The position numbers and the translations under genes were made by a program. A DNA stretch of 22,634 nucleotides from Roseateles depolymerans (GTDB lineage: Bacteria; Pseudomonadota; Gammaproteobacteria; Burkholderiales; Burkholderiaceae_C): NCBI GenBank assembly GCA_003241055.1, contig QFOD01000037.1, forward strand, positions 1 to 22,634, written 5' to 3'. Position 1 is the first letter of the stretch, and each line of letters begins with the position of its first letter. Positions 14,271 through 22,126 of this stretch are shown here, piece after piece. The notes beneath the pieces are model-generated. The model was not told the DNA's origin, made no database searches, and worked only from the letters and a program-made list of their open reading frames with translations.

Positions 14271-15601
14271 TGGGCGGCGCGCCGCAGGGGCCAGGTCTCG
14301 CGCGGGCCGGCCAGCCGCCGCTGGCAGGAGGGGCGCCAGCGACGCCCATGCGCTGGGTGCCCACCCTGTACTTCGTGCAGGGCATGCAGTTCTTTGTCGT
14401 CATGCTGATCGCCGGCCTGATGTTCAAGAACCTGGGCGTGGGCAATGACCAGATCGCGCGCTGGACCGCGGTGCTGGGCCTGGCCTGGGCGATCAAGCCG
14501 CTGTGGAGCCCCTTCCTGGAGCTGGCGCGCAGCAAGAAGCTCATCGTCGTCGGCATGCAGTACCTGGGGGCCCTGGGCCTGGGCCTGATGGCGCTGGCGC
14601 TGCACCTGCCGCACTGGTTCGGCGCGGCCATCGTCGTGCTGTTCCTGATCGCCTATGCGTCGGCCACGCACGACATCGCCTGCGACGGGCTCTACATGAG
14701 CGAGCTGGATGCCAAACGCCAGGCGGCCTATGCGGGCTGGCAGGGCGCCTTCTTCAATGGCGCGCGCTTCTTCATCACCGGCGTGGTGCTGAAGCTGGCG
14801 GGTCATCTCGAAGGGCAGATGGGCGCGTTCAATGCCTGGTCGGTGGTGTTCGCGCTGCTGTGCGCGTTGGTGGCGCTGCTGGCCACCTACAACGCGCGTT
14901 TCCTGCCGGGCACGCTGAGCGCCGAGCATGGCGAGCTGAGCGCTGCCGGCGTGGCCCGCATGCTAAAGGACGTGGTGATCGACTTCTTCCGCAAGCCCGG
15001 CATCTGGCGTGCGGTGCTGTTCATCGTGATGTTCCGCTTCGCCGAGGGCCAGGTGCAGACCATCGGCCCGCTGTTCCTGCTGGAGGCGCGCGACAAGGGT
15101 GGCCTGGGGCTGACCACCGGCCAGGTGGCCGACGTCTACGGCTGGGTGGGCACGGGGGCCTTCCTCGTCGGCTCGGTGCTGGGCGGCTGGCTCACCAGCC
15201 GGCTGAGCCTGCGCCGCGCGATGCCGCTGCTCATCATTGCGATGGGCGTGCCCAACGCCACCTTCTACTACCTGGCCAGCGCGCTGCCGCAAGACCTGCC
15301 CCACATTGCGGCCGCGGTGGGCGTGGAGATGTTCGGCTACGGATTCGGCTTCGTGGGCATGATCCTCTACATCATGCAGGCGGTGGCGCCGGGGCGCTTC
15401 CAGACCGCGCATTACGCGCTGGGCTCGGGCGTGATGCAGCTGGGCTTCGTGTTCGCCAAGTCCATCAGTGGCGACATCCAGCTGGCGATGGGCTACCAGC
15501 ACTTCTTCGCCTGGACCATCGCCTGCGGCCTGCCGGCGCTGTTGCTGCTGCTGTGGGTGCCCATGCCGCGCAGCACGGCCTCCCAGGAGGTGACCGCATG
15601 A
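14270..15601 (+). CDS. AmpG-like MFS transporter for amino-sugar oligosaccharides
   Basis: A 443-residue major facilitator with about 12 hydrophobic segments. RWVPTLYFVQGMQFFVV, WTAVLGLAWAIKPLWSPFLE, ATHDIACDGLYM and the NGARFF segment follow the AmpG/SLC33 pattern (permeases for anhydro-muropeptides or GlcNAc-containing sugars). In the operon it likely moves chitobiose or GlcNAc oligomers from periplasm to cytoplasm, in place of NagP or a PTS. The start overlaps the nagZ stop (TGATG) and has GAGGGG 8-9 bases upstream. The first 26 residues are Gly/Ala/Pro rich and precede the first membrane helix, so ATG 14348 is an alternative. The substrate is inferred from context. Confidence 0.87.
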   Translation: MGGAPQGPGLARAGQPPLAGGAPATPMRWVPTLYFVQGMQFFVVMLIAGLMFKNLGVGNDQIARWTAVLGLAWAIKPLWSPFLELARSKKLIVVGMQYLGALGLGLMALALHLPHWFGAAIVVLFLIAYASATHDIACDGLYMSELDAKRQAAYAGWQGAFFNGARFFITGVVLKLAGHLEGQMGAFNAWSVVFALLCALVALLATYNARFLPGTLSAEHGELSAAGVARMLKDVVIDFFRKPGIWRAVLFIVMFRFAEGQVQTIGPLFLLEARDKGGLGLTTGQVADVYGWVGTGAFLVGSVLGGWLTSRLSLRRAMPLLIIAMGVPNATFYYLASALPQDLPHIAAAVGVEMFGYGFGFVGMILYIMQAVAPGRFQTAHYALGSGVMQLGFVFAKSISGDIQLAMGYQHFFAWTIACGLPALLLLLWVPMPRSTASQEVTA

Positions 15602-16461
15602 GGCGGTGGCTGCTGGCGTCAGGGATGGCCCTGGCCGCGCTGCCGCTGTGCGCGAGCGCGGCCGCAGAGCCCGAGTTCTTCGACGACTTCTTGCAGCCCG
15701 ACCTCGACGCGCTGCGTGCCAGTGGCTGGGTGCTGCGGGAGGGCAGTGGCCACCCAGGCCTGGCAGGCTCGCGCTTTGCTGCCGGCCAGCTGGCGTTGAA
15801 GGACGGCGAGCTGCACCTGAAGCTGAGCACCGACGGCACGCCGGCCGGCACGCTCCAGCCGCAGCTGTGCGGGCCGCGCAAGTTCCTAATCGGCACGACC
15901 AGTGCGCGTATCCGCCTGCGCGACGGCGCCGGCCCGCGCGATCCCCAGGTGCAGGCCTTCTTCCTGGCCGGGCCGCTGCGCTTCGACTACGACCCCGAGT
16001 TCAGCGAAGCCGACTTCGAGTACCTGCCCCATGGCGGCTGGGGCGAGCCCGCCACGCGGCTCTATGGCGTGAGCTGGCAGACGGTGCGGCTGGAGCCCTG
16101 GCAGTCCTTCAACAGCGCGGCCCAGGCCATGGGCTCGCACGACGGCTGGCAGGTGCTGACGGTGCAGGTGGACGCGGGGCGCGTGCGCCACTACGTGAAC
16201 GGCAAGCTGCTGCACGAGTCTGGCGGCCGCAATGTGCCGGTGCGCCCCATGGCCATCAGCTTCAGCCACTGGCTGGCCGCTGGTGCCGAGCCGGGCGAGC
16301 CTCGCGAGCATGAGTTCGAGGTGGACTGGGTGCTGCATGAGGCCGGGCGTCTGCTGACGCCGGCCGCCATGCAGGCCCGGGTGGCGCAGCTGCGCCGCCA
16401 GGGCGTCACCCAGCGTGACAGCGTGCCCGATGCGGGCCTGAGCAGCGAGTGCAATCTATGA
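15598..16461 (+). CDS. secreted GH16-like glycoside hydrolase
   Basis: A 287-residue protein with a signal peptide (MRRWLLAS...LPLCASAAAEP, cleavage near residue 22). The rest looks like a concanavalin-type jelly roll. EADFEYLP places Glu137, Asp139 and Glu141 in the ExDxE arrangement of GH16 catalytic motifs, preceded by a AFFLAGPLRFDYD strand. GH16 enzymes act mostly on beta-1,3/1,4-glucans, laminarin, agars and carrageenans, and a few fungal ones transfer chitin chains. Placement between the AmpG-like permease and a chitinase suggests action on chitin-associated glucan or on the polymer itself. ATGA overlap with the permease and a strong CCAGGAGG ribosome site fix the start. The family call rests on motif reading. 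Confidence 0.75.
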   Translation: MRRWLLASGMALAALPLCASAAAEPEFFDDFLQPDLDALRASGWVLREGSGHPGLAGSRFAAGQLALKDGELHLKLSTDGTPAGTLQPQLCGPRKFLIGTTSARIRLRDGAGPRDPQVQAFFLAGPLRFDYDPEFSEADFEYLPHGGWGEPATRLYGVSWQTVRLEPWQSFNSAAQAMGSHDGWQVLTVQVDAGRVRHYVNGKLLHESGGRNVPVRPMAISFSHWLAAGAEPGEPREHEFEVDWVLHEAGRLLTPAAMQARVAQLRRQGVTQRDSVPDAGLSSECNL

Positions 16462-17615
16462 AGCGCTGGGGCGTCGTGTGCTTCCTGCTGGCCGCGCTGG
16501 CTGCGCCGCTGGCGCAGGCCGCCCGGCCGGTCGTCGGGGTCTATGTGCTGGCCGAGCGCGGCCTGGCGCCGGTGGAGGCACTGAGGCCCGGCCAGGTCAC
16601 GCATCTGCTCTACGCCTTCGCGCTGATCTGCGGCCCGGGCCAGCGCGCGGCGGACGCCCAGGCCTGCGCCGGACGCCCCGACTTCAGCCTGGCGCCCGAT
16701 GCCGAGCAACCGCGCTTTGCCGCCGCCTTCGAGCGCCTGAAGGCGCGTGACCCGCAGCTGCAGGTGCTGGTGTCCATCGGCGGCTGGGGCGGCTCCGATC
16801 CCTTCTTCCACCTCGCGGCCACGGCTGAGGGGCGCGCGGCGTTTGTTGCATCGGCGTTGGACTTCCTGCGCCGCTACCCCGCCTTTGACGGTCTGGACAT
16901 CGACTGGGAGCACCCGGGCTCCAACGGCTCGGCCAATGGCGTGGCGCTGGGCTCGCCTACCGATGGCGAGCATTACGTGCAGCTGCTGCAGGCGCTGCGT
17001 GCGGGCCTGGACGGCCTGGGCCGCGAGACTGGCCGCCACTATGCGCTGACCGCGGCGATCAACACCACGCGCAGGCAGATGGCTCGCATGCCCATGGGCC
17101 GTGCGGCCGAGGTGCTGGATCTGGTCTTCATGATGAGCTACGACTTCGCCGGCCCCTGGAGCGAACGCGCCGCGCATCACACGCCGCTGCGCGATGCCGC
17201 CGCCGAGGGGGATGCCAGCCTGGCGTCCTCGGTTGCCAACCTGCGCGCGGCCGGCGTGCCGGCGGACAAGCTGGTGGCGGGCATCGCGATGTATGGCCGA
17301 GGGTTCGACGGTGTGCGGCGCGATCGCCATTTCGCCGCGCCCTATCCGAACGCCGACGGCTCGGTGGCCTACAAGGATCTGGCCACGCTGCCCGGCCTCA
17401 GCCCGGTGTTCGATGCCAAGGCTCAGGCCTGGGCGCTGGTGGGCCCGGGGCTGCACGGCGGCCAACGCTATGTGGGTTACGACGATCCGCGTGCCGTGCG
17501 TGCCAAGGTGGCGTTCGCGCGGGCGCAGGGGCTGGCGGGCGTGTTCGCCTGGGAGCTGAGCCAGGACAACGGCGAGCTGTTGCAGGCCATGCAGCCCGCT
17601 CCGGCCGGGCGCTGA
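16458..17615 (+). CDS. secreted GH18 chitinase
   Basis: A 385-residue protein with signal peptide MKRWGVVCFLLAALAAPLAQA. The GH18 barrel shows LVSIGGWGG (104-112) and the catalytic DGLDIDWE (144-151, acid Glu151), followed by MMSYDFAGPW and a final FAWELSQDNGEL strand. It hydrolyses chitin or chito-oligosaccharides by substrate-assisted catalysis. No chitin-binding module, fibronectin domain or sorting signal is present, so it may be periplasmic or act on soluble oligomers. ATGA overlap with the GH16-like gene sets the start at 16458. Assignment of the family is secure; polymer versus oligomer preference is not known. Confidence 0.94.
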   Translation: MKRWGVVCFLLAALAAPLAQAARPVVGVYVLAERGLAPVEALRPGQVTHLLYAFALICGPGQRAADAQACAGRPDFSLAPDAEQPRFAAAFERLKARDPQLQVLVSIGGWGGSDPFFHLAATAEGRAAFVASALDFLRRYPAFDGLDIDWEHPGSNGSANGVALGSPTDGEHYVQLLQALRAGLDGLGRETGRHYALTAAINTTRRQMARMPMGRAAEVLDLVFMMSYDFAGPWSERAAHHTPLRDAAAEGDASLASSVANLRAAGVPADKLVAGIAMYGRGFDGVRRDRHFAAPYPNADGSVAYKDLATLPGLSPVFDAKAQAWALVGPGLHGGQRYVGYDDPRAVRAKVAFARAQGLAGVFAWELSQDNGELLQAMQPAPAGR

Positions 17616-17629
17616 GCGGCTTTGCGGCG

Positions 17630-18709
17630 ATGACGAGCTCGGCCGCAGCGCGGCGCCTGGTGTCGGTGGACGTGCTGCGCGGCTGGGCCGTGGCGGCCAT
17701 GCTGCTGGTGAACGACCCCGGCGACTGGGGGCATGTCTATGCGCCGCTGGAGCATTCGGCCTGGCATGGCTGCACGCCGACGGACCTGATCTTCCCGCTC
17801 TTCCTCTTCCTGGTCGGCAGCTCGCTGGCCCTGGCGCTGGGCCCCAAGCTGGATGCCGGCGCGGCGCGGCGCGAGCTGGTGTGGGCGGCCTGCCGGCGTG
17901 GCCTGCGCATCATCCTGCTGGGGCTGGTGCTGCATCTGCTGGCCTGGTGGCTGATGGACCGGTCGGCGTTCCGGCCCTTGGGGGTGCTGCAGCGCATCGG
18001 CCTGTGTTTCATCGGCGTGGCCTGCATCGCGCCCTGGTTGCGGCGCACGACCCAGTGGGCGGTGCTGGCCGCCCTGCTGGGGGGGTACGCGGCCTTGCTG
18101 CTGGGCGGCGGCACGCTGGACAAGCTGGGCAGCCTGCCGCAGCGCGTGGACACGGCGCTGCTGGGACACTGGGCCTACGAGTGGGATGCGGCCGGCAGCG
18201 TGGGTTTCGACCCCGAGGGGGTGCTGTCCACGCTGGGCGCACTGGCCACCTGCTGGCTGGGCTGGCTGTGTGGCGATCTGCTGCGGCGCGGCCAGCTGCG
18301 TGCGCTGGCCGGCGTGGGGGTGGGGGCGCTGCTGCTGGGCGGCTTGTGGGCTGGCTGGCAGCTGCCGCTGAACAAGCCGCTGTGGACACCCAGCTTCGTG
18401 CTCTGGACCGGGGGCCTGGACGCAGGGCTGCTGTTGCTGGCGCATGTCGCCTTCGACCGTTGGCAATGGCCGCCCTGGGGGCGAGCCTTCGGGCTGAACG
18501 CCATTGCGGCCTACGCCGGAGCCTGGATGAGCACGGTGCTGCTGGAGGCCAGCGGCTGGATGGCCTCGATCTACGCGCGTGGCTTCGGCTGGCTGGCGCC
18601 CTGGGTAGGGCCTTACGGGCAGTCGCTGGCCTTCGCGCTGGTGTTCGTCGCGGCCTGGTGGCTGGTGGTGGCGCTGCTGCTTCGCCGGGGCATCTTCATC
18701 AAGGTGTGA
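17630..18709 (+). CDS. nagX: NagX/HGSNAT-like membrane acetyltransferase
   Basis: A 359-residue polytopic protein with about ten hydrophobic segments. The N-terminus SVDVLRGWAVAAMLLVN...HSAWHGCTPTDLIFPLFLFLVG matches the heparan-alpha-glucosaminide N-acetyltransferase (HGSNAT/DUF5009) family. The conserved His in the HSAWHG segment corresponds to the acetyl-carrying region of the family. HGSNAT moves acetyl from cytoplasmic acetyl-CoA across the membrane to terminal glucosamine. Bacterial members in GlcNAc operons are called NagX. Here it could re-acetylate glucosamine ends of partly deacetylated chitin in the periplasm before import. Last gene of the operon, 14 bases after the chitinase. Confidence 0.85.
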   Translation: MTSSAAARRLVSVDVLRGWAVAAMLLVNDPGDWGHVYAPLEHSAWHGCTPTDLIFPLFLFLVGSSLALALGPKLDAGAARRELVWAACRRGLRIILLGLVLHLLAWWLMDRSAFRPLGVLQRIGLCFIGVACIAPWLRRTTQWAVLAALLGGYAALLLGGGTLDKLGSLPQRVDTALLGHWAYEWDAAGSVGFDPEGVLSTLGALATCWLGWLCGDLLRRGQLRALAGVGVGALLLGGLWAGWQLPLNKPLWTPSFVLWTGGLDAGLLLLAHVAFDRWQWPPWGRAFGLNAIAAYAGAWMSTVLLEASGWMASIYARGFGWLAPWVGPYGQSLAFALVFVAAWWLVVALLLRRGIFIKV

Positions 18710-19025
18710 GCCTGCGGCGGTCCGATGAATGTCGGACCTGTCCGCGTCGGCCGGGAGGCTGCCTCGGGCGCCGCCTCTCGGCTGGGCGCAGGGGCTCTCC
18801 TTCATCGTTTGGCGCTTGCGGCATACCTGAGGGCCTGCTCGGCCGCTGACCCGTCGAGCACCGGCGTGCAATGCGGCGCGCGTTGCGGCCGGCTGCGCTG
18901 GCGCATCCGGCGGCATCGGAGTCGGGTCTTGCCTGGGTCGTGTGAAGCCGAGGCGGGCGCGGCTGCCGAAGGCCACCCGGCGTTCGGCGAGTGGCATCAG
19001 GAGGACGCGATCAACCCGTTGCCCA
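18710..19025. other. convergent intergenic region, little content
   Basis: About 320 bases between nagX and the receptor terminator. The only structure I see is a perfect 7-bp hairpin GGTCCGA/TCGGACC at 18719-18738, just after the nagX stop, without a T-tract; it may be a weak terminator of the operon. The one open frame (18725-19087) has no recognisable protein features. Confidence 0.5.
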
Positions 19026-19053
19026 AAGAAAAACGGAGCCCAGAGGGCTCCGT
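19026..19053 (-). terminator. terminator of the TonB receptor gene
   Basis: Perfect 9-base stem ACGGAGCCC/GGGCTCCGT with a 3-base loop (19033-19053). On the minus strand it is followed by a T-rich run (TTTTCTTT). It lies about 30 bases past the receptor stop codon. Confidence 0.92.
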
Positions 19054-19083
19054 GCTGCCGAGGCGGCCGGGGGGTCAGAACTT

Positions 19084-21744
19084 TTAGCGCAGGCCGGCGT
19101 AGTACATCTTGCCGGTCTTGTAGACGCCCGCGATCTGCGTGAAGTTGGTCTTGTAGACCGTTTGCAGCGGGTCGGTGAGGTTCTGGGCTTCGAAGGTGAA
19201 GGTCGCGTCCTTCATGAAGTTCAGGTTCAGCGCGAAGTTCAGCTGGCCGCTGCCGCTCTGGAAGAAGTCGGCCGCGCCACGGTTGCCCAGCTTGTACGAG
19301 GAGCGGTGGTTGTAGGCCAGGCGGGCGCTCAGCCAGTCGTTCTCGTAGAAGGCACCGAAGTTGTAGGTGTCCTTGGAGGTGCCGTACAGCGAGCAATCCT
19401 CCGTCGGCGTGCCGTTGCAGGTGCCGTTTTTCTGCGTCAGCTTGCCGTTCACATGCGTGAAGTTGGCATCGATGCCGAAGCCGCCGAACAGCGCCTGCTG
19501 GTATTGCGCCTCGAAGCCGGTCAGCTGGCCGGAGCTGTTGATCGGCGCCGAGACCAGGTAGTTCTCGACCGGGTTGCCGGGCTTGCTGGTGTTCTGGAAG
19601 GGCAGCGTCGTGGAGCCGAAGCCGATCACGCCGTTGAGCTTGGAGGCGAACACGCCCGCCGACACCAGGGAGCGCGGCGCGAAGTACCACTCGGCGGACG
19701 CGTCGACGTTGGTGGAGATCACCGGCTTGAGCAGCGGGTTGCCGGTCACGCCGGTGTGCTGCAGGTCGCGCAGGTCGACGCCGGCGAACTGGCCGTAGTC
19801 GGGGCGCGCCATCGAGCGGCTGAGCGCGAAGCGGGCGACGACGTTCTTGGCCATGTCGGCGCGCAGGTTCAGGCTGGGCAACAGGTCGGTGCGGCTGGAC
19901 TCGTAGGGCGCGGAGCCGTAGGAGACCACATTGCTGTTGGACGTATGCACCACCCGCAGACCGATGTTGCCGGTGACGTTGTCGTACGGGTTCAGGTCGG
20001 CCATCAGGTAGCCGGCCTGGGTCTTTTCCTTGATCTCGTAGCTGTATTGCGCGGTGATGGTCGGGAAGGAACCGTACTTGTCGAGCCAGCTCTTGACGAA
20101 GGCGTCGCTGATCTTGAACGGCAGGAAGCCCGGCGTCGGGTTGACCGGCAGGTCGCCGTACCAGTTGGCCGGATAGTTGCCGATCGCGTCTGCGGGGATC
20201 AGCGCCTCGTTGCTGGATGCCGGGTCGCGTGTCAGGCCCCACTGCGTGTAGGTGCGGGTGTGCGTGGTGGCACGGGCCCCGAACTTCAGCTGCGGAAAGA
20301 GGTCGCTGGCGAGCTTGTAGGTGCCGTCGACCTGGCCGTAGGTTTCCTTGTCCTTGGACTTGTTGTCGCTGCCCCAGCCGCCAATGCCGGCGCCATAGGG
20401 GTGGAACTTGTCGCCACCCGGCACGTTCAACACGAAGATGCCTTCCGGCGACAGCGTGTAGCCGGCGCCCTGGTTCCAGCCGCTCAGCACCTCGAAGCCG
20501 ACGTCCTTGGTGTGCGCGTTGCCTTCGGTGTAGCCCAGCTTGCTGGTGAAGCTCAGCTGCTCGCTGACCACCCACTTGCCGTCCAGGTTGACGAACTTGG
20601 AATCGGTCTTGGCGTCCGGGCGCAGTGCCACGTCTTCCACCACCGAGTAGGCGGCGTCATTGGCGAAGGTGTTGGCCGGGAAGAAGATCGAGGTCACCGT
20701 GTTGCCGGTGACGGTCGAACTGCTCGGCACCTGGGTGTGGGCCGACCAGTTGTTCACCGCGCCGGTGATGCCGGCCATGAAGTTGGTGTTCGAATTCTTC
20801 GCGTCGAGCTTGGAATAGAAGCCCGACAGATTGAAGCTCAGGTCCGGGCTGACCTTCAAGTCGGCCTCCAGATAGGCGCCCTGGCGCTTGCGCTCCTGCT
20901 CGAACAGAACGGCGCCGCTGAGGTAGCTGACCTGCTTGCCGATCAGGTTGGAAATGCCCGCTGCATTGCCGGGATCGGCCATGCCGTAGCTGTCCCACCA
21001 GACGCCTTCGGAACCGGCGCGACGCAGGTGCCGCTCCTGCGAGAAGACCTGACCCAGGATGCCGAAGGTGTTGGACTCGTTCTTCCAGTGGATCAGCGCA
21101 CTGACGGACGGGTCGTTGGTGCCGGCCGCGTCGGAGCGAGCCACTTCGGCCGACACCACGCCGCCGAAACGTTCCTTGAAGTCCAGCGGATGGCGGGTCT
21201 GGATGTCCACCGTGCCGGCAGCGCCACCCTCGGTGATGTCAGCCTGCGAGGATTTGTGAATGACGGCCCGGCCGATCAGATCCGAAGGCAGCAGGGTGAA
21301 GGTGACGCTGCGACCGCCATCACGCATGTTGGGCCCATACCAGTCGCCGGTAGACACCGTGTGGCCGTTCAACGTGGTCAGCGTGTATTGCGAGCTGATG
21401 CCGCGCATCTGCACGTGCTCGTTCTCGCCGAACGAGCCCTCGGCAGAGCCCGCGCTGGTGGTGTTCACGCCGGGAACGCGCTGCAGCGAATCCGCCACGT
21501 TCTTGTCCGGCATCTTGCCCACGTCTTCTGCGGTGATGACCTCGACGATGGACTCGGCGTTCTTCTTCTGCGTGAGCGACTGCTGCAGCGACGCCCGGAT
21601 GCCGGTGACGACCACCTGTTCCAGTTGCTGCGGCTTGGTATCCGGCTTGGCCGGGGCATCGGTCTGCTGCGCCTGTGCGGCGAATGCCGCACCCAGCAGA
21701 GTCAGCGACACGGCGGCCGCGATGGGGGTTTGCTTGACCTTCAT
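19084..21744 (-). CDS. TonB-dependent receptor, probable chito-oligosaccharide importer
   Basis: An 886-residue outer-membrane receptor. The signal peptide MKVKQTPIAAAVSLTLLGAAFAAQAQ is followed by a TonB-box-like stretch (LEQVVVTGIRASL) and the plug domain (about 50-190: EVITAEDVGKMPDKNVADSLQRVPGVNT, VQMRGI, EGGAAGTVDIQTR). The rest is a 22-strand barrel of the type common in carbohydrate-utilisation loci of Xanthomonas and Caulobacter. Start ATG 21744 has GAGGACAAGTTC before it. It carries a NagQ-like site upstream, tying it to GlcNAc control. The protein ends ...MYYAGLR at TAA, but the next codons in frame are AAG TTC TGA, so the usual terminal aromatic residue seems to have been lost by a point change. 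The substrate is inferred. Confidence 0.93.
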   Translation of the reverse strand: MKVKQTPIAAAVSLTLLGAAFAAQAQQTDAPAKPDTKPQQLEQVVVTGIRASLQQSLTQKKNAESIVEVITAEDVGKMPDKNVADSLQRVPGVNTTSAGSAEGSFGENEHVQMRGISSQYTLTTLNGHTVSTGDWYGPNMRDGGRSVTFTLLPSDLIGRAVIHKSSQADITEGGAAGTVDIQTRHPLDFKERFGGVVSAEVARSDAAGTNDPSVSALIHWKNESNTFGILGQVFSQERHLRRAGSEGVWWDSYGMADPGNAAGISNLIGKQVSYLSGAVLFEQERKRQGAYLEADLKVSPDLSFNLSGFYSKLDAKNSNTNFMAGITGAVNNWSAHTQVPSSSTVTGNTVTSIFFPANTFANDAAYSVVEDVALRPDAKTDSKFVNLDGKWVVSEQLSFTSKLGYTEGNAHTKDVGFEVLSGWNQGAGYTLSPEGIFVLNVPGGDKFHPYGAGIGGWGSDNKSKDKETYGQVDGTYKLASDLFPQLKFGARATTHTRTYTQWGLTRDPASSNEALIPADAIGNYPANWYGDLPVNPTPGFLPFKISDAFVKSWLDKYGSFPTITAQYSYEIKEKTQAGYLMADLNPYDNVTGNIGLRVVHTSNSNVVSYGSAPYESSRTDLLPSLNLRADMAKNVVARFALSRSMARPDYGQFAGVDLRDLQHTGVTGNPLLKPVISTNVDASAEWYFAPRSLVSAGVFASKLNGVIGFGSTTLPFQNTSKPGNPVENYLVSAPINSSGQLTGFEAQYQQALFGGFGIDANFTHVNGKLTQKNGTCNGTPTEDCSLYGTSKDTYNFGAFYENDWLSARLAYNHRSSYKLGNRGAADFFQSGSGQLNFALNLNFMKDATFTFEAQNLTDPLQTVYKTNFTQIAGVYKTGKMYYAGLR

Positions 21745-21807
21745 GAACTTGTCCTCGTTGTGGCCAATGAACTCAGGTCGCTGGGCCCTGTGCTGCCGCC
21801 TTGGCTG

Positions 21808-21825
21808 CATACCACTCTCAGTCCA
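21808..21825 (-). promoter_or_regulatory. NagQ-like operator of the TonB receptor
   Basis: On the minus strand TGGACTG-AGAG-TGGTATG lies 63 bases before the receptor ATG. The second half matches the repeat unit TGGTATT in 6 of 7 bases, the spacer AGAG is identical to that of the kinase operator, and the first half matches in 4 of 7. Together with the 8874-8891 site it suggests one regulator for both ends of the pathway. Confidence 0.5.
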
Positions 21826-22003
21826 GTTGAGGGTGTCTCGGGTTGCGGGCGTGAAGTTGCGACCAGTGCGATGCCACTATAGCGATCGATAAAGCCACTT
21901 TGCTACCAATCAGACTGAGTACTTTCCCCAGTTCCGATCGGCATCTACTCGTATTGGTGCGCCGTTGCGGCCCGACGGAATGAGGGGCGCAAACGGCGAT
22001 TAT

Positions 22004-22021
22004 TGGTATGCAATTGGTTTT
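22004..22021 (+). promoter_or_regulatory. possible further direct-repeat site
   Basis: TGGTATG-CAAT-TGGTTTT again shows the 7-4-7 layout (6/7 and 5/7 to TGGTATT). It points away from the receptor gene, about 85 bases before the tRNA promoter. It lies in an A+T-rich stretch, so chance is a real possibility. Confidence 0.25.
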
Positions 22022-22082
22022 GTTTTGCCGACCGCTGCGCGAAGGCGATGTGCGGCCGCCAGAAAAACTTTGGGCAATCTCG

Positions 22083-22111
22083 TTTTCAGCCCAAAAATGC
22101 TGTGCTATAGT
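22083..22111 (+). promoter_or_regulatory. promoter of the tRNA-tuf unit
   Basis: TTTTCA (22083-22088), a 17-base spacer and TATAGT (22106-22111) preceded by TGC (extended -10). Transcription would start near 22118, next to a GC-rich discriminator (TGCGGGC), as usual for stringently controlled tRNA operons. An inverted repeat TTTGGGC/GCCCAAA (22069-22095) encloses the -35. Confidence 0.75.
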
Positions 22112-22126
22112 TGCGGGCTTGCCGCA

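Larger units (their letters stand above)
21745..22082. other. regulatory region between the TonB receptor and tRNA genes
   Basis: A gene-free stretch markedly richer in A+T than its surroundings. It contains the NagQ-like site (21808-21825), a minus-strand TATAGT -10-like hexamer (21876-21881) without a good -35, four copies of ATTGGT (21905, 21953, 22002, 22013; the first on the minus strand) and, from 22060, the start of the tRNA promoter region. I see no RNA gene or small protein here. Confidence 0.55.

Noticed and set aside
18725..19087. A 120-codon frame between nagX and the TonB receptor as a small gene
   Set aside because: No ribosome site, arginine-rich shadow-like composition, and it runs through the receptor terminator.
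17477..20575. A 1032-codon minus-strand frame from the chitinase into the TonB receptor
   Set aside because: It crosses nagX antisense and reads the receptor gene out of frame; no recognisable protein features.
18991..21882. A 963-codon plus-strand frame over the receptor
   Set aside because: Antisense shadow of the TonB receptor, rich in Val/Gly/Arg/His without domain motifs.
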